A stretch of DNA of 64,000 nucleotides, from positions 1,653,564 through 1,717,563 of the forward strand of contig CP075366.1 of the NCBI GenBank assembly GCA_019454145.1. The letters run 5' to 3'. Source of the stretch: Fimbriimonadaceae bacterium (GTDB lineage Bacteria > Armatimonadota > Fimbriimonadia > Fimbriimonadales > Fimbriimonadaceae). Position numbers and translations under genes: made by a program. Below the pieces are notes generated by a model. It had not been told where the DNA came from and did no database searches. It was given only the letters and a program-made list of their open reading frames with translations. Shown piece after piece: positions 35,464 through 43,733 of this stretch (its first letter is position 1; each line of letters opens with the position of its first letter).

Positions 35464-35946
35464 TTATTTAATGATTGACAGATAGATTTTCGCCTTATCG
35501 TCGTCACCAGACCCTATAGAGACAATGGTTTGACCAAAGCTACCGTCTACATCGCCCCAGATTTTTCCCGTGTAGCGATCGTAGTAGAACCATAAATCCT
35601 TCTGGCCCTTCTTGGGGCTAATATCAACATGGTCGTCAGTTCTTTCGAGCCCGCCGTCATCGTCCCATAGGCTCAAATGAATCTTATTAACACGTTGCTT
35701 CATATCCAGCGGGAACGTCCAGTTAGGCTCAGCAGTGTCAGCTGAAAACGCCTCTGTAACGTGGTCAGTCTTATTTATCTTGACCTTAGCGTAAAAGTCA
35801 GCTCGGTTTGCTCCTAAAGCATCGCCCTGATCCAAATTGTCCATCGCTTGAATCTTCGAGATGAGAAGCATTGGGTATTTCTGAGCTGTCATCATCGGCG
35901 GCTGAGTGATCAGCGCCGTTGCAAGTGAAAGTGTTGTCAGTACCAT
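35464..35946 (-). CDS. Secreted protein of unknown function
   Basis: 160 residues with an N-terminal signal peptide (VLTTLSLATALITQPPMMTA). The rest is predicted beta-rich and strongly acidic, with KIHLSLWDDDGGLERTDDHVDI and SIGSGDDDKAKIYLSI, reminiscent of calcium-binding beta sandwiches such as C2 domains; this is only a resemblance. GAAAGAAG upstream of ATG 35946 may be the ribosome site. It has its own terminator. Confidence 0.65.
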   Translation of the reverse strand: MVLTTLSLATALITQPPMMTAQKYPMLLISKIQAMDNLDQGDALGANRADFYAKVKINKTDHVTEAFSADTAEPNWTFPLDMKQRVNKIHLSLWDDDGGLERTDDHVDISPKKGQKDLWFYYDRYTGKIWGDVDGSFGQTIVSIGSGDDDKAKIYLSIIK

Positions 35947-36205
35947 AACGCTTCTTTCTTACTCCTTAAATGAGAACGAGTTAATACTTTTATATATCCT
36001 TTATGGTGTAAAGCTTCTGATTAATACAAATTTGCTTTCTTGTAAATCTTAAGACTCAATATTGGAAGCTCGCAAAAATACTTAAGCGGCATAAAATCTC
36101 CATAAAGATTCTTGAATATCCAGCACAATTCAGCTAAATTCAGCTTCGTAAGCAAAGTTCAAAAGAACTTGCTGGCTATACTCAGAGTTGAAGCAATTCA
36201 GTTGT

Positions 36206-38194
36206 ATGTCGAGTTCGCAACACACGTCGCTCTATTTGGATCGCCCGCTTGATAAAAGTGCGGCGGCGCGTGTATCTGCGCCAGGCGTCGCCGTGATCAT
36301 CACACGGGAAAGCAATATTGAATCTCTCGTAAGGGAAGCTCTGAATGTAGCAGAAATTCGGGGCCGCCTATTGTATGCGATCTTAATTGAAGATGATCTG
36401 GGGCCGCTAGTGGATCAGGAAGCTCATTGGAAAAACGAAGTCTACCGGATCGCCCATAAAGTGAAATCTGATCACATCAAGCTGAACCGCGCCAATTTGA
36501 TTGAAAACATTTACGACTATTGTGTTCAATTTGATATTCGGCTTCTCGTTCTAGAACGACCAAATAGGCGACAATTTTCGTTTCCGTGGGAAGCCAACTT
36601 CGCTGACAAGATCATAAAATCTGAAGTCCTCCCGCCCTCAGTTGTTGTCCCAAGTGAAGCAAAACTCCAAAAGCCTGCCCAGAAGAGTATTTTATCAGAT
36701 TGGTTATTGCTGATCGGGGTGCTTATCGCCATTTCTATATTTGGCGCACTCACACGGGATCAAATACCGAAAGCTTTCCATTTGCTCACTTTTATCTTGG
36801 CCCTGACCATTGTCAGTGGCCGGATTTCACTCATTACTTCCGTAGCCGGTAGCTTTATCGCCCCTATTGCGTTTAAGTTAGTTCACATTGCACCATACGG
36901 TTCACTGCTATTTGAAGACCCTCGTCAATGGCTTAATCTCATCGGACTTTTGACTGTATCCCTTATCATCAACACACTTACATGGCAAGTCAAAACAGGC
37001 TTGAAAGAAACACAAATTCAAGAACGGCGCAAGTCAGCTCTGTTTAACTTAACTCGAGATTTGCTCCAAAAAAATAGCCTTGAAGAGATTGCAAGCTTAG
37101 CAGAAGCGCACATTCGAGACGTGATCGATTCTGATATTGCCTTGTTCGTACAGTACGAAGGGCACGAAGTTAAGACAATTCGACATGGAAACGTAGATTT
37201 AGATTCATCACCCGAAGATAGAAAAGCTCGGGACATCTGTTTGAGTCAAGGGATCGAGGCAGGAATTGGAACCCAAATTTATCCTCTTGCTTACGGCCTT
37301 TATCTCTCCCTGCAATCAAAAACCAACTTTAAAGGTTGCCTTGCCGTTTACCCGGGTAGCCACAGGGGTACTTTTCCGCCTGATCAATTAAGGATTCTTG
37401 ATACTTTTGGAAGCCTCATCGGTTTGGCATTTGAACGCATAGGTTTCGAGACTGCTCAACGCGAAGCAGATCAAAAGATTAGAGACACCAATTTGCAGAA
37501 CACCCTTCTTCGTAGTGTTAGCCACGACTTGAAAACTCCATTGACAAGCATTACTGGATATGCAAATCAACTGGCGGAAGACCCCGACCTCCCGACAGAA
37601 CTCCGCGTAGAAACCTACACAACGATCCGTGATCAAGCGTGGCGATTGACAAACTTAGTTAACAACCTCCTAAGCATAACAAAGCTAGAAAGTGCTCACC
37701 TTGACCTCGACACAGAAGTCATGTTTGTTGAAGAAATCATCGGTACTGCTGTCAGCCAAATACGACCGCAGTTGGAGCATCATAAGCTAGTTCTCGAAAT
37801 TGCAGAAGATATCCCAGACGTTGCGGTAGATGCACTAATTTTTAATCAAGCCCTTGTCAACCTTATCGGAAATGCCATTAAATACACGCCCGCCGGATGT
37901 ACGATTACGGTCAGGGCTCAACAAGATAAACAATGGGTTCAGATATCTGTAATTGATGACGGCCCGGGCTTGCCAGAAGAGGGAATTGACTCGATCTTCG
38001 AGAAATTCACAAGATTTCAGCAGGGCCATAAGGTAGAAGGAACAGGACTTGGCTTAGCAATTGTAAAAGCAGTCGCCGAACTTCACGGCGGCAACGTAAT
38101 GGCGTGTAACCGATCCGACGGTCACTCCGGTGCAGAATTTGATATCAGACTTCCGGCCGTAGAATCGGCTCCAATCAACGTAGAAACATCATGA
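36206..38194 (+). CDS. KdpD-like sensor histidine kinase lacking the N-terminal KdpD domain
   Basis: Membrane sensor kinase. It opens with a Usp-like domain (about 25-160; VAVIITRESNIESLVREAL), then a four-helix DUF4118 region (LIGVLIAISIFGALT to LLTVSLIINTLTW), a GAF-like domain and the HisKA/HATPase pair. The phospho-acceptor is His440 in SVSHDLKTPLTSITGYA; the ATPase boxes are NLIGNAIKYTP, DDGPGLPEEG and GTGLGLAIVKAV. The domain order matches the C-terminal two-thirds of KdpD, but the ~200-residue Walker-type KdpD domain is missing. No kdpFABC is nearby. Its cognate regulator overlaps by 4 bp. Confidence 0.9.
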   Translation: MSSSQHTSLYLDRPLDKSAAARVSAPGVAVIITRESNIESLVREALNVAEIRGRLLYAILIEDDLGPLVDQEAHWKNEVYRIAHKVKSDHIKLNRANLIENIYDYCVQFDIRLLVLERPNRRQFSFPWEANFADKIIKSEVLPPSVVVPSEAKLQKPAQKSILSDWLLLIGVLIAISIFGALTRDQIPKAFHLLTFILALTIVSGRISLITSVAGSFIAPIAFKLVHIAPYGSLLFEDPRQWLNLIGLLTVSLIINTLTWQVKTGLKETQIQERRKSALFNLTRDLLQKNSLEEIASLAEAHIRDVIDSDIALFVQYEGHEVKTIRHGNVDLDSSPEDRKARDICLSQGIEAGIGTQIYPLAYGLYLSLQSKTNFKGCLAVYPGSHRGTFPPDQLRILDTFGSLIGLAFERIGFETAQREADQKIRDTNLQNTLLRSVSHDLKTPLTSITGYANQLAEDPDLPTELRVETYTTIRDQAWRLTNLVNNLLSITKLESAHLDLDTEVMFVEEIIGTAVSQIRPQLEHHKLVLEIAEDIPDVAVDALIFNQALVNLIGNAIKYTPAGCTITVRAQQDKQWVQISVIDDGPGLPEEGIDSIFEKFTRFQQGHKVEGTGLGLAIVKAVAELHGGNVMACNRSDGHSGAEFDIRLPAVESAPINVETS

Positions 38195-38883
38195 GTATCG
38201 CAGTAAAAATCCTTGTCGTAGACGACGAAGCCCAGATTAGAAAATTCTTGAAATCTTCTTTTGCTGGCACAGAATATAAAGTCATTGAAGCTGAAGATGG
38301 CCAAACTGCTTTGCGACTGGCTGGCACTGAAATGCCGGACGTCATTCTGCTTGACCTGGGCCTTCCAGACATTGATGGGGTTGACGTAGCTAAGCAGATC
38401 CGCGAGTGGAGCCAAGTTCCAATTATTGTTCTAACCGCACGCGGGCACGAAGATGACAAAGTTGAAGCTCTGGACGCTGGGGCTGACGACTATCTGACCA
38501 AGCCGTTTAGTGTGAAAGAACTGATGGCGCGAGTGAAAGTTATGCTGCGTCGCACCCTTGGCAACGCAGCTGCCGAGCCAGTAGTGGAATTCGGCGACTG
38601 TAAGCTTGATCTCGCCGCCCGGCTTGTTTACAAGAACGACGAAGTTCTAAAGCTCACGCCGATTGAATACAAGCTACTGGCGTTCATGGCGAAATATGCT
38701 GATAAAGTTGTGACTCACAAAATGCTCCTCAGCGATGTTTGGGGACCAGGCTACGATTTTGAAGTTCAGTATTTGCGGGTTCACATGAAGAATCTCCGAC
38801 ACAAGATTGAAGATGAACCAGCAAACCCGCAGTTCATCCTCACCGAAGCAGGCGTCGGATATCGGCTCGTGACTAAGGGATAA
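38191..38883 (+). CDS. OmpR/KdpE-family response regulator
   Basis: Receiver plus winged-helix output. The receiver has ILVVDDEAQIR, the phospho-Asp in VILLDLGLPD, VLTARGHED and the Lys in LTKPF. The C-terminal DNA-binding domain ends VQYLRVHMKNLRHKIE then GVGYRL. The ATGA overlap with the kinase gene shows they are a pair. The likely targets are the stress-type genes just downstream, but no operator can be named. Confidence 0.93.
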   Translation: MSIAVKILVVDDEAQIRKFLKSSFAGTEYKVIEAEDGQTALRLAGTEMPDVILLDLGLPDIDGVDVAKQIREWSQVPIIVLTARGHEDDKVEALDAGADDYLTKPFSVKELMARVKVMLRRTLGNAAAEPVVEFGDCKLDLAARLVYKNDEVLKLTPIEYKLLAFMAKYADKVVTHKMLLSDVWGPGYDFEVQYLRVHMKNLRHKIEDEPANPQFILTEAGVGYRLVTKG

Positions 38884-38977
38884 TTATTCTTTATATTTTC
38901 TCTATTTATTTTTGGCGTTTCTAGACGAACGCTTTTTGAACATTTACATATTATTTAATTGTATGAGGTCAATGAAC

Positions 38978-39412
38978 ATGAATTTAAGAACAATCCCTGC
39001 TATCGTCCTCCTTGCCTTTGCCAGTATCGGGCTGTTCGGTTGCAATGATACTGCTGCTGGTATGGCTGAAGATACAAAAGAAAACACTCAAGCAGTAGCC
39101 GATGCAAGCGAAGAAATGGCTGACAACGTTCAAGAAGGCGCAGAAAAAGCCGCTGATGACGTTGTTGAAGCTAGCAAAGGCGTAGCCGCAACTACTCTTA
39201 CCGCTCGCATCAAGAGTGCCTTAATCGCAAATCCGATCACCAACGAATCGAACGTAAAAATTGACGTTGATTCAACTGCAGAAATGGTTACTCTTAGTGG
39301 TTACGTTGTCACTGACAAGCAAAAGGAAGAAGCTGAGCAAATCGCGAAAGAGATTATTCGGAAGACAGGAGCTTCCCAGAAATTTGAAAACAAATTAGAG
39401 GTGAGAAAATGA
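38978..39412 (+). CDS. BON-domain lipoprotein
   Basis: Exported envelope protein. The lipoprotein signal is MNLRTIPAIVLLAFASIGLFGC. A helical Ala/Glu-rich linker (about 25-65) follows, then a BON domain (LTARIKSALIANPITNESNV; VTLSGYVVTDKQKEEAEQIA), a fold thought to bind phospholipid surfaces. ATG 38978 has GAGG 9 bp upstream; ATG 38972 is also possible. The frame is open to 38912, but that leader is not signal-like. It overlaps the next gene by 4 bp. Confidence 0.87.
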   Translation: MNLRTIPAIVLLAFASIGLFGCNDTAAGMAEDTKENTQAVADASEEMADNVQEGAEKAADDVVEASKGVAATTLTARIKSALIANPITNESNVKIDVDSTAEMVTLSGYVVTDKQKEEAEQIAKEIIRKTGASQKFENKLEVRK

Positions 39413-39957
39413 GTACGCAAACGCCATTAAGCGGTCATAAAATTGCAACTCTTCTCTCAACTCACGACCATGCAACAAGCCTAGCAATTTGTAACAAATT
39501 GCATGAGCTCGGTGCCGATATGGTTGCGATCACTCCCGGAGCGGATGGATTACCAGCCGGGCTCGAAACTGGAAAAGCGATGAACATACAGTTAGCCGAT
39601 CCAAGCGGATTCGACTCATTACTGGTCATTGCCGATGAATCTAGGGTCAACAAACTTGCAGAAACCCCTGAAATGGGTGCTTTTGCCGTCAGTTTCTTCA
39701 TTCAAAAGAAACCAGTTGCCGCCCACGGTGCCGGAGTTCAATTTCTTGCCGAATTAGGAGTTCTTGAAGGGCGCAACGTCAGCGGCGATTCAATTGCCCT
39801 TTCAGATTTTCCTAAGCACGGCGCACATATTCGGTCTTCCGACATGACCACTGATAGTGGTCTGACGACTGCAGTTTCTTCTGTTTCCACTGATGAGTTC
39901 GCTCAAAAAGTGGCGGAAGAAGTGAAAGAGGGACGTCATCAAGGGCAACACGCCTAA
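39409..39957 (+). CDS. DJ-1/PfpI-like protein without the nucleophile cysteine
   Basis: 182 residues with the DJ-1/PfpI fold: KIATLLSTHDHATSLAICN, FDSLLVIADES and the nucleophile-elbow region KKPVAAHGAGVQFLAELGVLEGR. In enzymatic members this reads PVAAICHG with the catalytic Cys; here the Cys is absent, so the usual deglycase/protease chemistry is unlikely. The only Cys in the protein is in AICNKL near the N-terminus. It may bind a ligand or a partner. It overlaps the BON gene by 4 bp. Confidence 0.75.
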   Translation: MSTQTPLSGHKIATLLSTHDHATSLAICNKLHELGADMVAITPGADGLPAGLETGKAMNIQLADPSGFDSLLVIADESRVNKLAETPEMGAFAVSFFIQKKPVAAHGAGVQFLAELGVLEGRNVSGDSIALSDFPKHGAHIRSSDMTTDSGLTTAVSSVSTDEFAQKVAEEVKEGRHQGQHA

Positions 39958-40117
39958 GCTGATTGTCTCCAGTGTAAGTTGAGTGGCACCTTTCAAAAGG
40001 TTGCCGCTCTTCTTTTTATTCCCTTCTAAAATTGATGGGTTCTTTATGAAAACGAGTCCCTCCTCAACAAAGCCTTTGGGTTCAAAACCGTAAATTATAA
40101 GTGAGGTACACACTGAA

Positions 40118-40564
40118 ATGAATTTGGACACAATAGAAGGTAAATGGAAACAAGTCAAAGGTAACTTCCGCGAAAAGTGGGGTGACCTTACAGACGACCA
40201 ATTAGAACAAGCCGCTGGCAAAAAAGATCAACTCATTGGATTACTTCAAGAAAAGTACGGCATGACCAAAGACAAAGCAGAACACGCTTTGCACACTTGG
40301 GCAAAACGGACAGAAGAGCCAGATACCACAGAAACTATCTGGAACAACATTCAAGGCCGCTGGACTGAGTTAGTAGGACACTTCAAGGAACAGTACGGAG
40401 CAACTACTGAAAACGAACTCGCTGAATCTCACGGAAAACGAGACATTCTTGCCGGAATGATTCAACGCGAATACAACATCAGCCGCGGCGACGCTTACGA
40501 AATGGTTGATGATTGGGCATACGGTGCTTATCAAAACCCAAATCTCACCGGAGGAAAAAAATAA
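40118..40564 (+). CDS. Tandem CsbD-like stress protein
   Basis: 148-residue soluble, helical protein. Residues 1-60 are a typical CsbD domain ([20 protein letters not shown] then [18 protein letters not shown]). Residues about 75-140 repeat the same pattern ([36 protein letters not shown]), so it is a two-domain version of the usual ~65-residue protein. CsbD proteins are induced by general stress in several bacteria. It is followed at once by DUF1328. Confidence 0.86.
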   Translation: MNLDTIEGKWKQVKGNFREKWGDLTDDQLEQAAGKKDQLIGLLQEKYGMTKDKAEHALHTWAKRTEEPDTTETIWNNIQGRWTELVGHFKEQYGATTENELAESHGKRDILAGMIQREYNISRGDAYEMVDDWAYGAYQNPNLTGGKK

Positions 40565-40565
40565 G

Positions 40566-40730
40566 ATGCTTCACTACGCGATTGTCTTCTTCGTCATCGC
40601 GCTCATTGCCGCAATCCTCGGATTTGGTGGCATCGCAGGCGCGGCTACTGGAATCGCACAACTTCTGTTCGTGTTATTCCTTGTCTTCGGACTCTTGAGT
40701 CTGATCTTTAAGCCAGGCTTAAGAGCTTAA
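40566..40730 (+). CDS. DUF1328 (YtjA-like) small membrane protein
   Basis: 54 residues with two hydrophobic helices ([40 protein letters not shown]), the DUF1328 pattern. It is a membrane protein of unknown function that is often stress-linked. ATG 40566 lies right after the CsbD stop and is the natural start. Confidence 0.88.
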   Translation: MLHYAIVFFVIALIAAILGFGGIAGAATGIAQLLFVLFLVFGLLSLIFKPGLRA

Positions 40731-40740
40731 AGCTAAAAAG

Positions 40741-40768
40741 GCTCCTACTGAGAGGTAGGAGCTTTTTT
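40741..40768 (+). terminator. Rho-independent terminator of the stress cluster
   Basis: GCTCCTAC, a six-base loop, GTAGGAGC and a run of six T. It is 10 bp past the DUF1328 stop. Confidence 0.92.
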
Positions 40769-40769
40769 A

Positions 40770-41543
40770 TTATTTCTCAATTTCTGACTGCCAGTTTTCA
40801 AATTTATCCATGGACCACATTGGTTGCGGCCAAACCGCTTCAAAGTTATCAAGAATGGTTTTGCTTTCGTCTCCGAACATCTCAGTCCAAGCCTGCTTGT
40901 ATCTTTCACAAACCGTTACGGATCGTGCTCGAATGAAAATGTAGTATTCATTCGTATATGAAAAACACCAGGGAGATTTCTCACGAAGGAAAGGGCGATT
41001 TCCCCGAACATCAATAGCAATAGTGATCTCATCCGGCAATTCTTCGACAAGAATTATAGAGCCGATACTCTCCATGTTCCTTGCAAGGTTGGAAACGGTG
41101 CTTCGCACCTTTTGAAACACTCCGTGTTCAACCATCCTGAGTACATAAAGTTCTATTAATCCGTTGAACGTAAGAGTAACCGGAAATTTATTTTTTAGGA
41201 AGTTCCAGGGATCTGGATGAGTAGAAATAGCGGATGCTAGACGAGCTACATCGTGGTGACTAAACTTGAGCGATGCAAAATCATTGCCCACTTCCCACCC
41301 GATTACGATTGCATCATTTTGCGAATGTCCCAAGTATCGCTTCCAGCGTTCGACTGATGTGTCTCGGGCTGACTCGATCATTTGGTTACTTCTTTGCAGT
41401 TCTTGGTTGAACTGCTTTCTCAGTACGTCTTCGTCCAACCTACTATCATTTGGTTCAAAGAAAGATCCGATTCCTGGCCATTGCCGAATAAACGCAAACC
41501 GACTTGAACTTCCAACTCGCTTCCTTCGATAGCTAGCTTTCAC
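40770..41543 (-). CDS. Hypothetical protein translationally coupled to add
   Basis: 257 residues of unknown function. No signal peptide, membrane segment or enzyme motif is evident. A basic start (MKASYRRKRVGSSSRF) leads into mostly mixed alpha/beta sequence with a conserved-looking PDEITIAIDVRGNRPF. The GTG at 41543 is preferred because GGAG lies a few bases upstream and the add stop is one base away. The frame is open to 41588 but that part lies inside add. It is probably made only together with add. Confidence 0.6.
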   Translation of the reverse strand: MKASYRRKRVGSSSRFAFIRQWPGIGSFFEPNDSRLDEDVLRKQFNQELQRSNQMIESARDTSVERWKRYLGHSQNDAIVIGWEVGNDFASLKFSHHDVARLASAISTHPDPWNFLKNKFPVTLTFNGLIELYVLRMVEHGVFQKVRSTVSNLARNMESIGSIILVEELPDEITIAIDVRGNRPFLREKSPWCFSYTNEYYIFIRARSVTVCERYKQAWTEMFGDESKTILDNFEAVWPQPMWSMDKFENWQSEIEK

Positions 41544-41544
41544 C

Positions 41545-42546
41545 TTATCTCCGAATCTTATTAAGCAAGCCTTGCTTAGCTTCTCCACTCAATAGTGAAT
41601 TCTCTGCCGCACGAACCGAAAATTCTCGCATCTTATCCGTATCCCAACCAAAGGCGGTTGAACACTGAGCAAATTCATCACTCAAAGTCGTGCTGAACAT
41701 TGGCGGGTCATCTGAGTTGATCGTTACCTGCAACCCTTCATCAACTAACTGTTTGATCGGGTGGTCTTCGATACGATTGATCGGCGTGAGGCACACATTT
41801 GAAGTCGGGCAGACCTCCAGAACTACTTGGCTTTCTCTCAAAGTTTTGACCAGAGCGGGATCTTCTAAGCATCGGATTCCATGTCCAACTCGCTGACACT
41901 TAGTAACATTGAGCGCTTCCCAAATGCTCTCGGCTCCTTGAGTTTCACCGGCGTGCGGAATAACGGGTAGTCCGTTAGCCCAGGCGAATTCGTACGCTTC
42001 TTTATATGGCAACGCTTGGTTCGGCGCTTCTTGTCCCGCTAAACCCAGCGCACCAACTCCGCGACCGATTCCCGAGACTGCCATTTCTGCAACCTTCAGT
42101 CCTGCTTCTGGTGAATCGCCCCGAACAATATCAATGATCAGGAGCATGCTCACGCCGAGTTCATCTTTGCCGAATTGGATTGCTCTTTCAAGTGCATCAA
42201 TCTGCTCATCCCACGGGATGCCGCAGTGGTTTTTGATGGTTGATGCGGTGAACGTCACCTCACTATGCAGGATATTCTGCTCTTTCTGGCCTTGCAAGAA
42301 TTCTCGGGCAATGAATTCAATGTCTTCTGGGGTTTTGATGCATTTGGAGACGGCAACATACACCTCGACAAAGTGAGGAAAATCCCGGAATTGATACCAC
42401 TGCTTGAGCCCGTCCAGAGTGTCGTACGGCAAAGCAATATTGTTCTTCTTGGAAAGCTGGAGCACCGTTTCTGGCCGAATGGAGCCTTCCAAATGAACGT
42501 GAAGCTCCACCTTCGGCATCGCCCGACAATCTTCCAAAGAAACCAT
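41545..42546 (-). CDS. add: Adenosine deaminase family enzyme (adenosine or aminofutalosine deaminase)
   Basis: Zinc-dependent deaminase of the TIM-barrel amidohydrolase superfamily. The Zn-binding HVHLEGSIRPE, the catalytic Glu in IPHAGETQG, GHGIRC and INSDDPPMF are all present. Length 333 fits. Family members deaminate adenosine, adenine or, in some futalosine organisms, 6-amino-6-deoxyfutalosine. The presence of mqnA makes the last a real possibility, but the sequence alone cannot decide. Confidence 0.85.
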   Translation of the reverse strand: MVSLEDCRAMPKVELHVHLEGSIRPETVLQLSKKNNIALPYDTLDGLKQWYQFRDFPHFVEVYVAVSKCIKTPEDIEFIAREFLQGQKEQNILHSEVTFTASTIKNHCGIPWDEQIDALERAIQFGKDELGVSMLLIIDIVRGDSPEAGLKVAEMAVSGIGRGVGALGLAGQEAPNQALPYKEAYEFAWANGLPVIPHAGETQGAESIWEALNVTKCQRVGHGIRCLEDPALVKTLRESQVVLEVCPTSNVCLTPINRIEDHPIKQLVDEGLQVTINSDDPPMFSTTLSDEFAQCSTAFGWDTDKMREFSVRAAENSLLSGEAKQGLLNKIRR

Positions 42547-42604
42547 GCTTTATCTTGGCACCTCTCGCTTTTACGCCCAGCCTTAAAAAACTGGTAAAAG
42601 AATC

Positions 42605-42635
42605 TTGTTTATAGTAGACATAAATATACTATAAT
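42605..42635 (+). promoter_or_regulatory. Promoter with overlapping inverted repeat upstream of the phosphoesterase gene
   Basis: A consensus -10 TATAAT (42630-42635) has TTGTTT 19 bp upstream. TATAGTA (42610-42616) and TACTATA (42627-42633) form a 7-base inverted repeat whose right arm overlaps the -10, as an operator would. The ATG is only 8 bp past the -10, so the transcript may be leaderless. Confidence 0.5.
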
Positions 42636-42642
42636 TGCTTTC

Positions 42643-43176
42643 ATGAACCTCGCCCTTCATAAAACAATTTGGTACCAGCCGCCGTTATGGGAGCAACTAG
42701 AACCTCACTTACGCTTCGTGGTCAAGCATCACCACGCTTCTACACTTCACGATGACATTCGTTTAGAAGCGTGCGGAAGGCTGTGTAGTTGGGTATTGCC
42801 CTGCCACCCAAGCCTGATCCCTGACTTAAAGATCCCTGCAATCCCAGTAGACGACCACAACCCTGAATACCTTTTGACAGAGCGGCTAATTCCCGCTGGC
42901 AGCTACGGCGCGGGGCCAGTCGCAGTATGGGATCACGGTGTGTATGCTCCACTTTTCGCCAAAGGCGAATGTCACGACATTCAAGTACGGAATTCTCTTT
43001 TGCGGGGCGAACTCACTGTTCGGCTTTATGGTCAACGGCTCAAAGGGGATTTCAGGTTTATTCGGCAGGGGAGCCGATGGATGTTTTATAAGTTGCCCGA
43101 TGCGGAAGCAAAATGCTGCGATCAATGGGATGACCGCTCTATCCTCACCGGGCGATTATTGCAGGAGATCAGATAA
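42643..43176 (+). CDS. Stand-alone 3'-phosphoesterase (LigD PE-domain) protein
   Basis: DNA end-processing enzyme predicted to remove 3'-phosphates and 3'-terminal ribonucleotides before ligation. The 177 residues match the PE domain of LigD: FVVKHHHASTLHDDIRLE with its His, His and Asp ligands, then DDHNPEYLL (His-x3-Tyr) and PAGSYGAGPVAVWDHGVY. The linked ligase and polymerase domains of LigD are absent, as in archaeal and some bacterial stand-alone versions. It has its own promoter. Confidence 0.85.
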   Translation: MNLALHKTIWYQPPLWEQLEPHLRFVVKHHHASTLHDDIRLEACGRLCSWVLPCHPSLIPDLKIPAIPVDDHNPEYLLTERLIPAGSYGAGPVAVWDHGVYAPLFAKGECHDIQVRNSLLRGELTVRLYGQRLKGDFRFIRQGSRWMFYKLPDAEAKCCDQWDDRSILTGRLLQEIR

Positions 43177-43178
43177 GG

Positions 43179-43661
43179 CTACTTAGACCAGACTGAAGAA
43201 GTGTTTGCGACATCGTTAGAAATCTTTTCCAAACACTTTTTCATCCAAGCGGGGGTGACATGATGATTTTCCATCGGCAAACCAACCATGATATTTCCCG
43301 AATCGGTTACGTAGAAAAAGGTTGGTTGAATTTTGGAATTCTGCTTCACCATCGCTTCAAATTTAGTAGATGCTTCAGCCTTACCTACATTAGCCGTCAG
43401 CCAAATGTAGTTCTTACTCGGCGCGATTTCGATTCCCACAGGAACATTGAATCCGCCCGTTGTGATCGTGACCGAATACTTTTCTTTGCCGACTTCAGTA
43501 CTCAGGTCTTTAACTTCATGTCCGAGATCGGCAACCAATTTTCTAAGTTCAGCCGCTTCTAAGCGATCTACGTCCGACTGGGTGCCCATGGCGTTGAAAG
43601 CAACGCTCCCGACCGCAACTAATCCAATTAAGCTCGAAAACTTTGTGAGTGAACTGCTCAT
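43179..43661 (-). CDS. Exported or anchored protein, possibly YbjN-like
   Basis: 160 residues. A hydrophobic N-terminus (FSSLIGLVAVGSVAFNAMG) is a signal peptide or anchor. A short coiled segment (DVDRLEAAELRKLVADL) precedes an alpha/beta domain (YIWLTANV; PTFFYVTDSGNIMVGLP; VTPAWMKKCLEKISNDV) that resembles YbjN or secretion-chaperone folds. The match is weak and the function unknown. It ends 3 bp from the convergent phosphoesterase gene. Confidence 0.55.
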   Translation of the reverse strand: MSSSLTKFSSLIGLVAVGSVAFNAMGTQSDVDRLEAAELRKLVADLGHEVKDLSTEVGKEKYSVTITTGGFNVPVGIEIAPSKNYIWLTANVGKAEASTKFEAMVKQNSKIQPTFFYVTDSGNIMVGLPMENHHVTPAWMKKCLEKISNDVANTSSVWSK

Positions 43662-43733
43662 GATAATTGGAGACGAATAAGTCTCCCTCTCATTGCCATT
43701 TTCGCATAAAAAGCCCTGGTCTACGAGCTTTCC

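Noticed and set aside
36206-38883. Possibility that the two-component system is a true kdpDE pair
   Set aside because: The N-terminal KdpD domain and any kdpFABC genes are missing, so no kdp symbol was assigned.
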